64,000 nucleotides of DNA, taken from Chloroflexota bacterium (GTDB lineage: Bacteria; Chloroflexota; Anaerolineae; Aggregatilineales; J027). The stretch covers positions 62,001-126,000 of the forward strand of contig JABFGB010000003.1 in assembly GCA_013112715.1 (NCBI GenBank). Reading direction: 5' to 3'. Positions 53,918-62,554 of the stretch are shown here, piece by piece. The notes beneath the pieces were generated by a model. It ran no database searches, was not told where the DNA came from, and was given only the letters and a program-made list of their open reading frames with translations. The translations under genes were made by a program, and so were the position numbers. Position 1 is the first letter of the stretch; every line of letters begins with the position of its first letter.

Positions 53918-55276
53918 TTATTCCCCGTCATTGATAACTTGTTCGGCCTGTTCGCGCAGGGTGCTGATACGGGCGACCATATCATGTGCGCCCCGTGCCG
54001 ACAGCGTTTCGATCAGATTATCCATGTAGTCCAACAGCGACGGGCCGATTTCTTTGGCGCGTTCAATCAACAGCAGGCGCGTTTCCAATTCATTTTCGGT
54101 TTGCAGAAGTTCATTAATAAACTGCACCTCTGGCGGGGCACTTTGCTGCATGATCTGGCTGATGATTTGATAGACCTGCTGCAATTTGAGGGCGAGTTGG
54201 GCATCCTTGCGTTGGGAGGCATCTTGCAAGGTCGCCTCTAACACATTGATAAATAGGTCATCAATCAAGGGTAGGGCTTCTTGGACGGCTTGTTCAATAT
54301 TGGGACTGTTGATAATCTGCTGAAGTAGCATGGCGGACTGCTGAACCATTGCCCGCTGTTGATTATCTACTGCCTCGGTTAGTTCGGTCAGACGGGCGCG
54401 GAGACCTTCAAGGGCCTGTTGTTTGGAGACGCGACCTGACCCCTCAATGCGTTCCGTCAATTTTTCGAAGAAGGTGTAGTCGAGGGCGGGGCGGATGAGG
54501 CCCACAAAGGCTTGCAGGGCTTCATCGTCATCCTGATAACTGATGGCGAGGTCAATCAGCTTGGCTTGGGTCAGCTTATCCCCCAACTCATTGAGGTCTT
54601 GGGTGACGCGCTCGATGGCGGCTTCTTGACGGGCGGCGACTTCGAGTAGTTCTTTGCCATACGACGAGTTTTCTAACAAGATTTGGCGCAGATAGAGCAT
54701 TTGCTCGGCGGTTTCGCGGCGGCCATTCATGACGGCGGTTTCAATCGCGGCGTTAATCATTTCAAAGAAGGTTTCGTCCAAAGAGGCATCATTTTCGGCG
54801 GCCAGTTTGGGTAGCTCCTCTTCGGAGGTACGGAGCATGTCCTCAACTAACTTCAATTTTTCGCGGCGCTCATTAATCATCTCTTTGGTCAAGCCGTCAA
54901 ATTCCAAGATGGTATCGGCCATGCCTTGCAGAGTAAAGGTGCGGCGGGGGTTGAAGAGATAGCCCTTGCGTTTTTCAGGGGGCAGGCTGTCGGTAATGGC
55001 GCGAGTCATTGTCCCGATAATGCGTTCCTGCTCATCCAATTTTAAGTTCAGTTCCATAGGGATGTTGACCAACAACAACTGTTTGTCGGGGTCATGATAG
55101 GCTAGTGGGGTGCCGACTGCCATTTGGTAGCCGCAATTGGGGCAGCGCACACGATTGACTTGCCCCGCGAGAAAACGCACTTTGGCAGATGGGTCGCGTC
55201 CGACATCTAAAATTTGCTCCACCGGAGCGGCAAAATTATTGCGGCAGTTTGGGCAGGTAATGGTCATTTGGGACAT
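53918..55276 (-). CDS. CpXC-domain protein with coiled-coil tail
   Basis: The 452-residue protein begins with a CpXC domain: CPNCRNNFAAP (9-19) and RCPNCGYQM (44-52) form the two halves of a predicted zinc-binding site, and the domain runs to about 130. The rest is almost all helix and rich in Glu, Gln and Leu (for example 'DDEALQAFVGLIRPALDYTFF' near 250 and 'QQRAMVQQSAMLLQQIINS' near 309), with likely coiled coils. It has no membrane helix. The function of CpXC proteins is not established. It may be cotranscribed with add (5-base gap) and lies downstream of a kinase gene. Confidence 0.8.
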   Translation of the reverse strand: MSQMTITCPNCRNNFAAPVEQILDVGRDPSAKVRFLAGQVNRVRCPNCGYQMAVGTPLAYHDPDKQLLLVNIPMELNLKLDEQERIIGTMTRAITDSLPPEKRKGYLFNPRRTFTLQGMADTILEFDGLTKEMINERREKLKLVEDMLRTSEEELPKLAAENDASLDETFFEMINAAIETAVMNGRRETAEQMLYLRQILLENSSYGKELLEVAARQEAAIERVTQDLNELGDKLTQAKLIDLAISYQDDDEALQAFVGLIRPALDYTFFEKLTERIEGSGRVSKQQALEGLRARLTELTEAVDNQQRAMVQQSAMLLQQIINSPNIEQAVQEALPLIDDLFINVLEATLQDASQRKDAQLALKLQQVYQIISQIMQQSAPPEVQFINELLQTENELETRLLLIERAKEIGPSLLDYMDNLIETLSARGAHDMVARISTLREQAEQVINDGE

Positions 55277-55306
55277 TTGCTAGGTTCCTCTGGGTAGGGT
55301 CGAAAG

Positions 55307-56920
55307 TTAGGTGGGTTGTTGCATCTGCCGGGGCAGGGTAATACGAAAGGTCGTGCCTTTGCGGTCGGGATAACTGGTCGCGGTGATCGTGCCGCCATGT
55401 GCCTCAATGATGGCACGTGCAAGAAAAAGTCCTAGGCCCGTGCCGGGGGTGCTGCGCGAGAGTGAGCCGTCGGAGCGATAAAATCGTTCAAAAATGCGTT
55501 CGGCTTCGTCGGGCCGGATACCAATACCCTGATCGGAAACCGTCAGTTCAATCCAATCCTCATCGTATTGACCCGTGATTTTGACCTCCCCACCGACAGG
55601 CGAATACTTGATGGCATTGGAAATGAGATTATCAATGACCTGACGCAACCGCCGGGGATCGCCGAGAATGACAGGAAAATCAGGTGGGAACTCGACTTTG
55701 AAGGTATGTTTATTGGTCTGTGTTTGAAAGCGCTCCACCGAGGCCCGAATCAGTTTGTCGAGGGCAATCTCGTCAATTTCCAAATGCACCATGCCTTCCA
55801 CCTGAATTTTGGAAGCCATCAGCAGGTTCTCAATGAGTTCGGTCAGGCGATCTGCTTCTTCTTCAATGATGTTTAGACCGCGTCGGATAGTGTCCATATC
55901 CCATTCGGCGTCTTCACGACGTAGCGTCCCGGCATATCCCTTAATCAAGGCGACGGGGGTCTTGAGTTCGTGTGAAACCACCGAGATAAAAGTGCTTTTC
56001 ATCTCTTCGGCTTCACGAAAACGAGTAATGTCGCGTACAGTGGCGATGATGTTGCGTAGCGACCCATCTTTAAAAAACAACGGGGCATAGGCGATGCCGA
56101 TACTGAGCGATAACCCATCAAGGCGTTCTACATCCCCTTCGACATACAAGGTGGTTGGGGTATGGTCGAGCGGGGTGATTTCTTCAGGTGTGGCATTAAA
56201 AGGCCAGCCCTCTGCGATAGCCTTCTCAAGTGTCACGGTGGGTTCGGGTTTGGCCCAACGGATGATGTCTTCATGCAGGCGACCCAACGCATATTCGGGC
56301 ATCCAGCCAATCATGCGAGAAAGGGTGGCATTAATACGCATGACGCGATGGTCAGCATCCAAAATAATGACCCCATCACCACTGCCATCCAAAATGGCGG
56401 CCAGTCGCTGTTTTTCGGCAATTATGGCCTGATACAATCCGGCGTTATGCACGGCGATGGCAGCTTGGTCGGCAAAACTCTGCAAAATCATGTGGTCGTC
56501 GTGGGATGGGTTGCCGGGGTAGGGTCGGAATACATAAATAATACCCAACATTTCGCCGGAAATGCGCATGGGCAGATAGACAATTTGCTGAAGATTGGCT
56601 TCTAGGCGGCGGCTGACCAAACGCAGACGCAGTTTTAGGTCGTCTTGGTCAATTTCCTCTTCATTTTCACCATTGACCACTTCCAGCAAAGGCTTGAATA
56701 ATTCCATCTGTTCGGCGGTGATCCCCAAGACAGCCTGTACGCGGAGGGTATTGTCCGGGCCACGCAAGGCAATCATACCAATCGTGCCGCTTAACATTGA
56801 AACAGAGGCTTCCAAAACAAGACGCAACACCTCATTCAGATCAAGTTGGGCTGTAATTGCCCGCGAAATCTGGAGTAGATAGTCTCGTTGGTGGATACGG
56901 AAGTCAGGTAAGATAATCAT
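55307..56920 (-). CDS. GAF-PAS sensor histidine kinase
   Basis: The 537-residue protein has no membrane helix. A GAF domain covers about 20-170 (MSGTIGMIALRGPDN...FRPYPGNPSHDDHMILQSFADQAAIAVHNAGLYQ). A PAS domain follows at about 180-300 (LDGSGDGVIILDADHRVMRINATLSRMIGW). HisKA carries the phospho-acceptor H317 in VVSHELKTP. The ATPase domain has 'QVIDNLISNAIKYSP', DQGIGI, and 'GTGLGLFLARAIIE'. All key boxes are intact. It has no adjacent response regulator. A cytoplasmic GAF/PAS kinase suggests an internal ligand such as redox state or a cyclic nucleotide (inference). The FhaA-like gene is divergent. Confidence 0.92.
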   Translation of the reverse strand: MIILPDFRIHQRDYLLQISRAITAQLDLNEVLRLVLEASVSMLSGTIGMIALRGPDNTLRVQAVLGITAEQMELFKPLLEVVNGENEEEIDQDDLKLRLRLVSRRLEANLQQIVYLPMRISGEMLGIIYVFRPYPGNPSHDDHMILQSFADQAAIAVHNAGLYQAIIAEKQRLAAILDGSGDGVIILDADHRVMRINATLSRMIGWMPEYALGRLHEDIIRWAKPEPTVTLEKAIAEGWPFNATPEEITPLDHTPTTLYVEGDVERLDGLSLSIGIAYAPLFFKDGSLRNIIATVRDITRFREAEEMKSTFISVVSHELKTPVALIKGYAGTLRREDAEWDMDTIRRGLNIIEEEADRLTELIENLLMASKIQVEGMVHLEIDEIALDKLIRASVERFQTQTNKHTFKVEFPPDFPVILGDPRRLRQVIDNLISNAIKYSPVGGEVKITGQYDEDWIELTVSDQGIGIRPDEAERIFERFYRSDGSLSRSTPGTGLGLFLARAIIEAHGGTITATSYPDRKGTTFRITLPRQMQQPT

Positions 56921-56994
56921 AGCCTATCTAGTGTAACATTCCTGAAAGGACAACGGAAGATAGCCGTCAGTTTCTAATAGAATTCTGTTGTGGT

Positions 56995-57000
56995 TATAAT
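56995..57000 (+). promoter_or_regulatory. -10 box for the FhaA-like gene, possibly leaderless
   Basis: A perfect TATAAT ends only 7 bases before the ATG at 57008, so transcription would start at or next to the start codon. The -35 region is poor (TTCTAA at 56972-56977). No Shine-Dalgarno sequence is present. Confidence 0.4.
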
Positions 57001-57007
57001 CAGGCCC

Positions 57008-57850
57008 ATGAGTAACTCAAATGATCCCCACTCCACACGACCCAGACGCGGGCGCACCTTGTCGTTAGAACGCATTGAAGGCCGCCTGCAAGCCTTGATT
57101 GAAGACAACCTGACGCGCCTGCTGGATGGTCGGTTGCAGCCCCAAACACTGGCTCGGAAATTGGCCCGTGCGTTGGAAGAAGGCATCCATAAAGAGGTGG
57201 ATGGATTGTCTGCCCCCGATCTCTACACCGTTGTACTAAATCCGGACGATATGGAAGATTTGACGGCCCGCTATCATGATGTGGCCTCGCGGTTGGCCGA
57301 GCAGTTGGCGACCCTTGCGGCGGATTGGCATCTCAGTATGAACCAGTCCCCGCGGGTGGTGTTGATTAGTGATATTCGACTTGACCCCTTTGAGGTAGAT
57401 ATTAAAGCTGACCGCACGCCGCCGAGTTTTGAGAAGACGCAGCAAATGGAAGCAGCGGTTATCTCCCCAACGCCCCAGCGCGAGGCAACGTTGGTTTTGG
57501 CAGGTGGTCGACAAATCCAGTTGGATCGACCCGTGATCAATATTGGACGCCGCACCGATAACCACATCATGGTAGATGATAAACGGGTTAGTCGGCAGCA
57601 CTGTCAGATTCGTCTCCGGTTTGGGCGGTTTGTGATCTATGACCTTGAAAGCAAAGGTGGTACACAGGTTAATGGCTTGCAGATCAAAGAACATATTTTG
57701 CAGGCCGGGGATGTGATTTCACTGGCAGGGTATCAGATGGTGTATACCGAAGACCGCAGCACCTCGGAGATTGATCTTGGTGTGTTTAGTGATACTCAAT
57801 CATTTGAAACCCCTAATGACGAATCACCGGATGGAGACAATACCCTTTGA
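57008..57850 (+). CDS. FhaA-like protein: DUF3662 plus FHA domain
   Basis: The 280-residue protein has a basic N-terminus and a DUF3662 domain (about 20-130), with 'LERIEGRLQALIEDNLTRLLDGRLQPQTLARKLARALEEGI' as the diagnostic start, and a C-terminal FHA domain (about 175-255: INIGRRTDNHIMV, VSRQHCQIRL, GGTQVNG). FHA domains bind phosphothreonine. In actinobacteria FhaA acts near RodA and PbpA in peptidoglycan synthesis control. Here it lies 4 kb from that pair. Its stop overlaps the start of the next FHA gene. No Ser/Thr kinase is in the window to supply a phospho-signal. Confidence 0.88.
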   Translation: MSNSNDPHSTRPRRGRTLSLERIEGRLQALIEDNLTRLLDGRLQPQTLARKLARALEEGIHKEVDGLSAPDLYTVVLNPDDMEDLTARYHDVASRLAEQLATLAADWHLSMNQSPRVVLISDIRLDPFEVDIKADRTPPSFEKTQQMEAAVISPTPQREATLVLAGGRQIQLDRPVINIGRRTDNHIMVDDKRVSRQHCQIRLRFGRFVIYDLESKGGTQVNGLQIKEHILQAGDVISLAGYQMVYTEDRSTSEIDLGVFSDTQSFETPNDESPDGDNTL

Positions 57851-58287
57851 GTAATGACGTGGTGCTGTTAATCCTCCGATTGGCGGCAAGTGCAGCACTC
57901 TTGGGATTTGTCGGGGCGATTGGATGGATGTTGTGGCAGGATTTTCAGCAATCCGCCAAAGTCGCGGTCAAGCAGTCGGTTTTTTCACGGGGGCGGCTGG
58001 TAGTGACCGAAAGCGACGTTGAGGGGGTGCAGCCGGGGCAGAGTTGGGTTTTGCAGCCTGTCACCAAATTGGGGCGGGCCAACACGAACACCATTGTGAT
58101 CGCGGAACCGTTTGCCTCGAATGAACATGCGCTGGTGGCATGGCGAGGCGGGCAGTGGTGGTTGGAGGATTTAAAAAGCAGCAACGGCACTCTGCTGAAT
58201 GGGATACGGATTCAAGAGCCGACGGTGCTTTCGGCGGGGGATGTGATTGGCTTCGGGCGGGTGTTGATGCGGTTGGAAATTGAGTGA
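57847..58287 (+). CDS. FhaB-like membrane-anchored FHA protein
   Basis: The 146-residue protein has an N-terminal membrane helix (about 5-27: VLLILRLAASAALLGFVGAI), a short linker and an FHA domain (about 65-144: KLGRANTNTIVIAEPFASNEHALV, then SSNGTLLNG). Size and layout match actinobacterial FhaB/FipA-type proteins. It starts with TTG overlapping the TGA of the FhaA-like gene, which implies coupled translation. The RxxS/N key residues of the phosphopeptide site are partly kept (GRAN, NEH, SSNGT). Confidence 0.85.
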   Translation: MSNDVVLLILRLAASAALLGFVGAIGWMLWQDFQQSAKVAVKQSVFSRGRLVVTESDVEGVQPGQSWVLQPVTKLGRANTNTIVIAEPFASNEHALVAWRGGQWWLEDLKSSNGTLLNGIRIQEPTVLSAGDVIGFGRVLMRLEIE

Positions 58288-58290
58288 TGG

Positions 58291-58677
58291 TTACACAATT
58301 TGACGTATCTCCAAATTTTTGAAATCGAGAATGACACTGGCTCGGAGTAAAAAATCTAGGCCAAGTATGCCCCTAATTGAATAGCCATAATCTAAAGCAC
58401 CCATTTGGATTTTGAATGGGGTAATCTCGATTTCACCAACTTTTATCGCCTCTATCTGTTTTTCAACTACCACTTCCGAACCGCCAATCCCAACCATTGT
58501 ACGAATACGATCCGTCAATTCCACCTGAATTCCCAACTCAATTAGATCATCAGTCTTGAAGATAGTCGCCGCCGAACCTGTATCCAAGAGAATGTTTGGC
58601 AACTGAACGGTTTTGCCATTCGCTCGTAAAGTGACCGTGACAAAGGGAAGATTTTGGTTGATACTAATTTGAGTCAT
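58291..58677 (-). CDS. Small retropepsin-like aspartic protease
   Basis: The 128-residue protein fits single-domain clan-AA proteases that work as dimers. The catalytic motif is LLDTGSAATIF (D32-T33-G34), followed by a flap-like region 'VGIGGSEVVVEKQIEAIKV' and a second hydrophobic-Gly element IRGILGLDFLL near 104-114, as in related bacterial proteases. It has no signal peptide or membrane helix. Its ATG overlaps the stop of the upstream 88-residue gene (ATGA). Function unknown. Confidence 0.85.
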   Translation of the reverse strand: MTQISINQNLPFVTVTLRANGKTVQLPNILLDTGSAATIFKTDDLIELGIQVELTDRIRTMVGIGGSEVVVEKQIEAIKVGEIEITPFKIQMGALDYGYSIRGILGLDFLLRASVILDFKNLEIRQIV

Positions 58678-58940
58678 ATTTCTATAGGTGTGCGCCCAAA
58701 AATATCTAGTACGCCAATATTTAATTCTTCGCGGTCTGTGTGTAAGAAATAGAGTTCGCGCTGACGATTTGCAGAATGCAAGGTTTTGTAGGCTTCCCAT
58801 GCCTCATGCCAATCGTCGGCAAAGACCTCGATTACTTTCAACTGGGGAATAATTCGTTGATCGCCTTCGGAATAGGCTCCAATAGCTTCCAATAATAACC
58901 AGCGTTTGGGATATTGATGACGTATTTCCTGCCAGTTCAT
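58674..58940 (-). CDS. Small partner protein of the retropepsin gene
   Basis: This 88-residue soluble protein starts MNWQEIRHQYPKRWLLLEAIG and has 'VFADDWHEAWEAYKTLHSANRQRELYFLH' and an end of alternating hydrophobic and polar residues (LNIGVLDIFGRTPIEI). I recognise no family by name. Small ORFs of this type are often found just before bacterial retropepsins (from memory, not checked). The ATGA overlap with the protease gene means strict coupling. It could be a substrate, inhibitor or antitoxin-like partner (inference). Confidence 0.7.
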   Translation of the reverse strand: MNWQEIRHQYPKRWLLLEAIGAYSEGDQRIIPQLKVIEVFADDWHEAWEAYKTLHSANRQRELYFLHTDREELNIGVLDIFGRTPIEI

Positions 58941-58955
58941 ATCACGACTCCTATA

Positions 58956-60569
58956 TCAATCTGTTTTTATTGTACTCCCCTTTCCAAAAATGGGTTGAAA
59001 GGTGGGTGTCGCGGAAAATCCATAGGGCATGAGGGTTGACTCTGGCATGGGTGGCTCGCTGGCGGCATCTTCTTGGCTGGGCATAATTTCGGTCTTGAAA
59101 CTGGTCGTAGTGCCCAACCACCAATCAAACAAAATATTCCATTCTTCCACATAGTCGCCATCATAATCGCTTAAATCAGGGCTGGGGGTCAGTTCCATCA
59201 CGACTTGACGCGGGATACCCCCTGCTGCACGTACTAACCATAATGAGGCTTGACCGTCGGCATTGATCCGTGCAAACAAAATGAAATTGCCGTCCATTGA
59301 CCACAGGGGGCGCTCATCACGGAACTGCGGGTCATTGGTTAGTTGTTGGGGCATGGCATTGCCAAAAGCATCCGTGATCCAAATACGCCGTTCGAGCAAG
59401 ATGCCATTCCGGCTGAAATCCTGTGGGCCACTGGCAATAGCATTAGACACGGCTTGGGAGCGCATGGCAGAATAGGCGAGGCGGGAACCATCCGGTGACC
59501 ATGCCGGCAGGATAGCCGCAAAATCGGGTGGGGAAAGGCGCTGTCCATTAACCTCGATTCGCTTGGATTGTGTGGTGGACGTTCCCATGCCGACCACAAG
59601 GGCTACCGCGTCTTGATCGCCCCAAATCGAATTGGGTGGGGCGGGGGCAACAAAGTCTTCATAGGGTAGGGTCGGGGCAGTGCCGATAATTTCAGGGGTC
59701 TGGCTCTCGACAGCTTCTGAATCGGCATAGATGGCATAGAGGGAGACGCCGTCAAACAGGGTCGTATTGGAAGAGAGGTTGTACTGCCAAAATAAAAGCC
59801 GTTTGCCTTGTGGACTCCATCCGACTAGCCGCAAAATGCCTTCGTCGAGGAATTCGTAAAGTTCCAATTGTTCCCCTGTTACTATTGCCACCTTACGGAG
59901 TGACTGATAATTGGGTAGGGTGCTTGCTCCCTGAATAAACCATTCATAGGCAATCCATTGCCCATCCGGACTCCATGCAAAGTTCCGCACAAGGCCACTT
60001 GATTTTTGGGTCTCATCGGTCTCTGGTTCGACTAATTGAACAGGGTTGGAGCCATCGGCATTGACGATCCAAAGGCTACCGCTGAGGGTGGCATAGGCGA
60101 GGATGTCCTCTAGCGGCGACCACGCATATGTGATAATGGGGTCGGTATCCGTATCAGCAACGGAGCGTTCATTACTGCCATCCGCCGCCATAATGCGTAA
60201 TTGGCCGAGTGCAGGATCCCCTTTTTGGAAGGACAACCAACTGCCCGAAGGCGACCATTTGGGGGCGGTGCTGCGGCCATCATTGGTTAGGCGCTGCGCC
60301 TGACCGTCGGGCAAAATTTTTGTCCAAACATCGCCGCCTTGCACATAGGCCACCTTGCCCAAACGACTCATCAATTCCGCTTCGGTGAGGCTGTTTAGTT
60401 CGCTTTGGAGACGGCTGACTTCGGTTTGAAGCGCGGTAATGGTCTGGGTGGCAGCAAGATTCGGTCGGGGTTCGCCTTCAATGCCAACTTCGACTTTGCG
60501 GCAGCCATTGAGCAGCATGAGGACAGCGGATAACATGAGCGAAAGGCCAATTTTTAGAGGTCGGGTCAT
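58956..60569 (-). CDS. Lipoprotein with coiled coil and TolB-like propeller
   Basis: The 537-residue protein has a lipoprotein signal with lipobox LLNGC (Cys near 23). A short coiled coil follows (about 42-67: TITALQTEVSRLQSELNSL). The rest is a beta-propeller with several TolB-type WSP repeats: 'PKWSPSGSWLSFQ', 'YAWSPLEDILAYATLSGSLWIV', 'FAWSPDGQWIAYEWF', 'AWSPDGSRLAYSA' and 'LWSMDGNFILFARI'. A negatively charged C-terminus ends the protein. The call as a surface propeller is firm. The partner is not visible. It is upstream of the retropepsin pair on the same strand (15-base gap). Confidence 0.85.
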   Translation of the reverse strand: MTRPLKIGLSLMLSAVLMLLNGCRKVEVGIEGEPRPNLAATQTITALQTEVSRLQSELNSLTEAELMSRLGKVAYVQGGDVWTKILPDGQAQRLTNDGRSTAPKWSPSGSWLSFQKGDPALGQLRIMAADGSNERSVADTDTDPIITYAWSPLEDILAYATLSGSLWIVNADGSNPVQLVEPETDETQKSSGLVRNFAWSPDGQWIAYEWFIQGASTLPNYQSLRKVAIVTGEQLELYEFLDEGILRLVGWSPQGKRLLFWQYNLSSNTTLFDGVSLYAIYADSEAVESQTPEIIGTAPTLPYEDFVAPAPPNSIWGDQDAVALVVGMGTSTTQSKRIEVNGQRLSPPDFAAILPAWSPDGSRLAYSAMRSQAVSNAIASGPQDFSRNGILLERRIWITDAFGNAMPQQLTNDPQFRDERPLWSMDGNFILFARINADGQASLWLVRAAGGIPRQVVMELTPSPDLSDYDGDYVEEWNILFDWWLGTTTSFKTEIMPSQEDAASEPPMPESTLMPYGFSATPTFQPIFGKGSTIKTD

Positions 60570-60648
60570 GCCTGTTTAGTGTCTCACTCTTGGCGACGAT
60601 TTAGAGTAGATAATGCTCTATCGCGTGCAACCTGACAAGGGCCGTAGA

Positions 60649-61569
60649 TCAACCGATAGGCACCCGCACGGCGACGACGGTGCCCTGTCCGGCGCGACTG
60701 CGAATAGTCGTTTGGCCGCCATGTCGTTCGATGATGGCGCGTACAAGGGTTAGGCCTAAACCACTGCCTTCAACTCCGCGTGTGGCGTGTCCACGATAGA
60801 GTTCATCCCAAACATAGGGTAACTCGTCCTCCGCAATCCCCGGCCCAGTATCGGCGATTTCGATTGTTACCATCGTACCACTTTCAAAAGCCCGCAGTTC
60901 AATTGTATCACCGGGGCGCGTGTATTTGATGGCGTTGTCTAGTAAATTAAAGGTTGCCAAAAATAATAAATCGCGGTCGCCATTGATTTTGGGGAGGGGC
61001 CACGGGGCTTTAGGGATGCTGAGGTTCAATCGCCGATCTGCTGCACGGGGGTCTTCCTCAGCCACCATAAAGACTTCTTCGAGGATTTCATTCAAATCAA
61101 CTGGTTCGCGTTCCAATTCGCCGATTTCCAATTGGGCCAGCTTGCGTAAGTCGGCGGTAAGGTGGCTAATGCGAACCGTCTGGGCTTTGACACTATTGAG
61201 GGCTTCTGATCGGGTTTCTGGCGAACCTGAATCAGCGAGATTGGCTAACCCGGCATGAATGGCGGTGAGGGGATTTTTTAGTTCGTGATCAAGGCGGCGG
61301 AGAAAACGGCGGCGCTCATCGGAGGCTTGAGCTTGGATTCGCAAGGTTTCAATTTGAAGCTGCTTTTCGCTGCTGTGTTTGAATCGCCAGATGAGTGCTA
61401 CAGCGGACAAGATGACCAAGCCAGTGCAGAGGGTCAAGGAGGCCAAATCAATGCGGACGTACACGATGGGGTTATCGGTTTGGGCATCAATCAGGAGAGC
61501 AACCAACAGAGCCGAAAACGCAATCCATCCTAATGCAAAACCCCATCGTGAGCGCGGAATTTCGGTCAC
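60649..61569 (-). CDS. Small two-TM sensor histidine kinase
   Basis: The 306-residue kinase has two membrane helices (about 8-27 and 42-62) with a very short external loop, then a HisKA domain with H95 in RRLDHELKNPLTAI, and a HATPase with 'NLLDNAIKYTRPGD', DTGPGIAEDEL and 'GSGLGLTLVRAIIE'. The short loop suggests that it senses membrane state or acts with a partner. It begins GTG, overlapping the TGA of the response regulator gene before it (4 bases), so the two form a clear two-component pair. Confidence 0.93.
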   Translation of the reverse strand: MTEIPRSRWGFALGWIAFSALLVALLIDAQTDNPIVYVRIDLASLTLCTGLVILSAVALIWRFKHSSEKQLQIETLRIQAQASDERRRFLRRLDHELKNPLTAIHAGLANLADSGSPETRSEALNSVKAQTVRISHLTADLRKLAQLEIGELEREPVDLNEILEEVFMVAEEDPRAADRRLNLSIPKAPWPLPKINGDRDLLFLATFNLLDNAIKYTRPGDTIELRAFESGTMVTIEIADTGPGIAEDELPYVWDELYRGHATRGVEGSGLGLTLVRAIIERHGGQTTIRSRAGQGTVVAVRVPIG

Positions 61570-62282
61570 ACTGCTGCCTCCACTGTGCCAATAAAGCGAT
61601 AACCCTGTCCGGGGACGGTCTCAATATACTGCGGGTCAGAGGGATCGTCATCGAGCGCCCGCCGCAATTCAGCAATACGGGTATCCACCGCACGGGTGCC
61701 TGCTGGATAATCCCAACCCCATACCGCATCCAGAAGCCGTTCGCGGGTAATGAGTTCGTCGGGGTGGGTCATCAAATAGGCCAGCAGCGCGATCGCTTTT
61801 GGGGTCAGGGCCAATTCCTCGCCATTTAGCCACAAGCGGCGTGCCATACGATCTAGGGAAATGGGGCCGCTAGTGAGGCGAGAAGCGGTGCTGAGAGGTG
61901 GCTGACCGGGGCGGGCACGGCGTAATACGGAGCGAATACGTGCCACCAATTCATGGGGGTCAAAGGGTTTGTTCAGATAGTCGTCGGCGCCTTCTTCCAA
62001 TGCCATCGCTCGTTCGGTGGATTCGCCAACGCGAGTCAGCAAAATGACGGGTGTCCAATTACCGGATTGGCGCAGGCGGCGTAAGGCTTCGCGTCCATCT
62101 ACATTTGGCATCAGGACATCCATCACGATGAGGTTGGGTTCGAAATGACTGGTTTTATCGAGAGCCTCTTGTCCATCAGTGGCGATTTCGACAGTGAACC
62201 CAGATCGCCCAAAGAAGGAAGCCAAATTGGAGCGGATGGCTTCTTCGTCATCTACCAAGAGGATTTTCGGTTTTGTATCCAT
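61566..62282 (-). CDS. OmpR/PhoB-family response regulator
   Basis: The 238-residue partner of the kinase that follows it. The receiver has DDEE at 11-14 and phospho-acceptor D55 in LIVMDVLMPNVDGR, and 'ADDYLNKPFDPHELV' with the conserved Lys. The winged helix (about 140-232) has 'ALTPKAIALLAYLMTHPDELITRERLLDAVWG' and 'YIETVPGQGYRFIG'. The 270-base region upstream carries direct repeats at 62442 and 62463 that could be its own binding site. Confidence 0.94.
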   Translation of the reverse strand: MDTKPKILLVDDEEAIRSNLASFFGRSGFTVEIATDGQEALDKTSHFEPNLIVMDVLMPNVDGREALRRLRQSGNWTPVILLTRVGESTERAMALEEGADDYLNKPFDPHELVARIRSVLRRARPGQPPLSTASRLTSGPISLDRMARRLWLNGEELALTPKAIALLAYLMTHPDELITRERLLDAVWGWDYPAGTRAVDTRIAELRRALDDDPSDPQYIETVPGQGYRFIGTVEAAV

Positions 62283-62441
62283 GCTGTGAATCCTTTAGTC
62301 TGTTTATTAGTGCTGCCCCACCAAACAGACACTGTCTTACCTGTTATTGTAGTCGAATATGGCGAGAGGTAAAGTGAACCCTACTCCCTATCTTATCAAC
62401 CTCTAAATATAGCGTAAGACTGTTGCGCCGTTAGGATGGGG

Positions 62442-62476
62442 TTGTTACAAGTCCGCAACACCTTGTTACGATTCCG
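62442..62476. promoter_or_regulatory. Direct repeats TTGTTACnnnTCCG, 21 bp apart
   Basis: TTGTTAC-AAG-TCCG (62442-62455) and TTGTTAC-GAT-TCCG (62463-62476) repeat with exactly two helical turns between them. A weaker third copy starts near 62420. OmpR-type regulators bind such tandem direct repeats. The site is between the regulator gene and the SDR gene. A TATAAT follows at 62513-62518. Confidence 0.45.
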
Positions 62477-62554
62477 AAAAAGCGCAGTGTGGGGCGATAC
62501 ACGGGTGAAGGCTATAATAAAATCCTATCCATCTCAGATTCGGGAGCGAAAACT

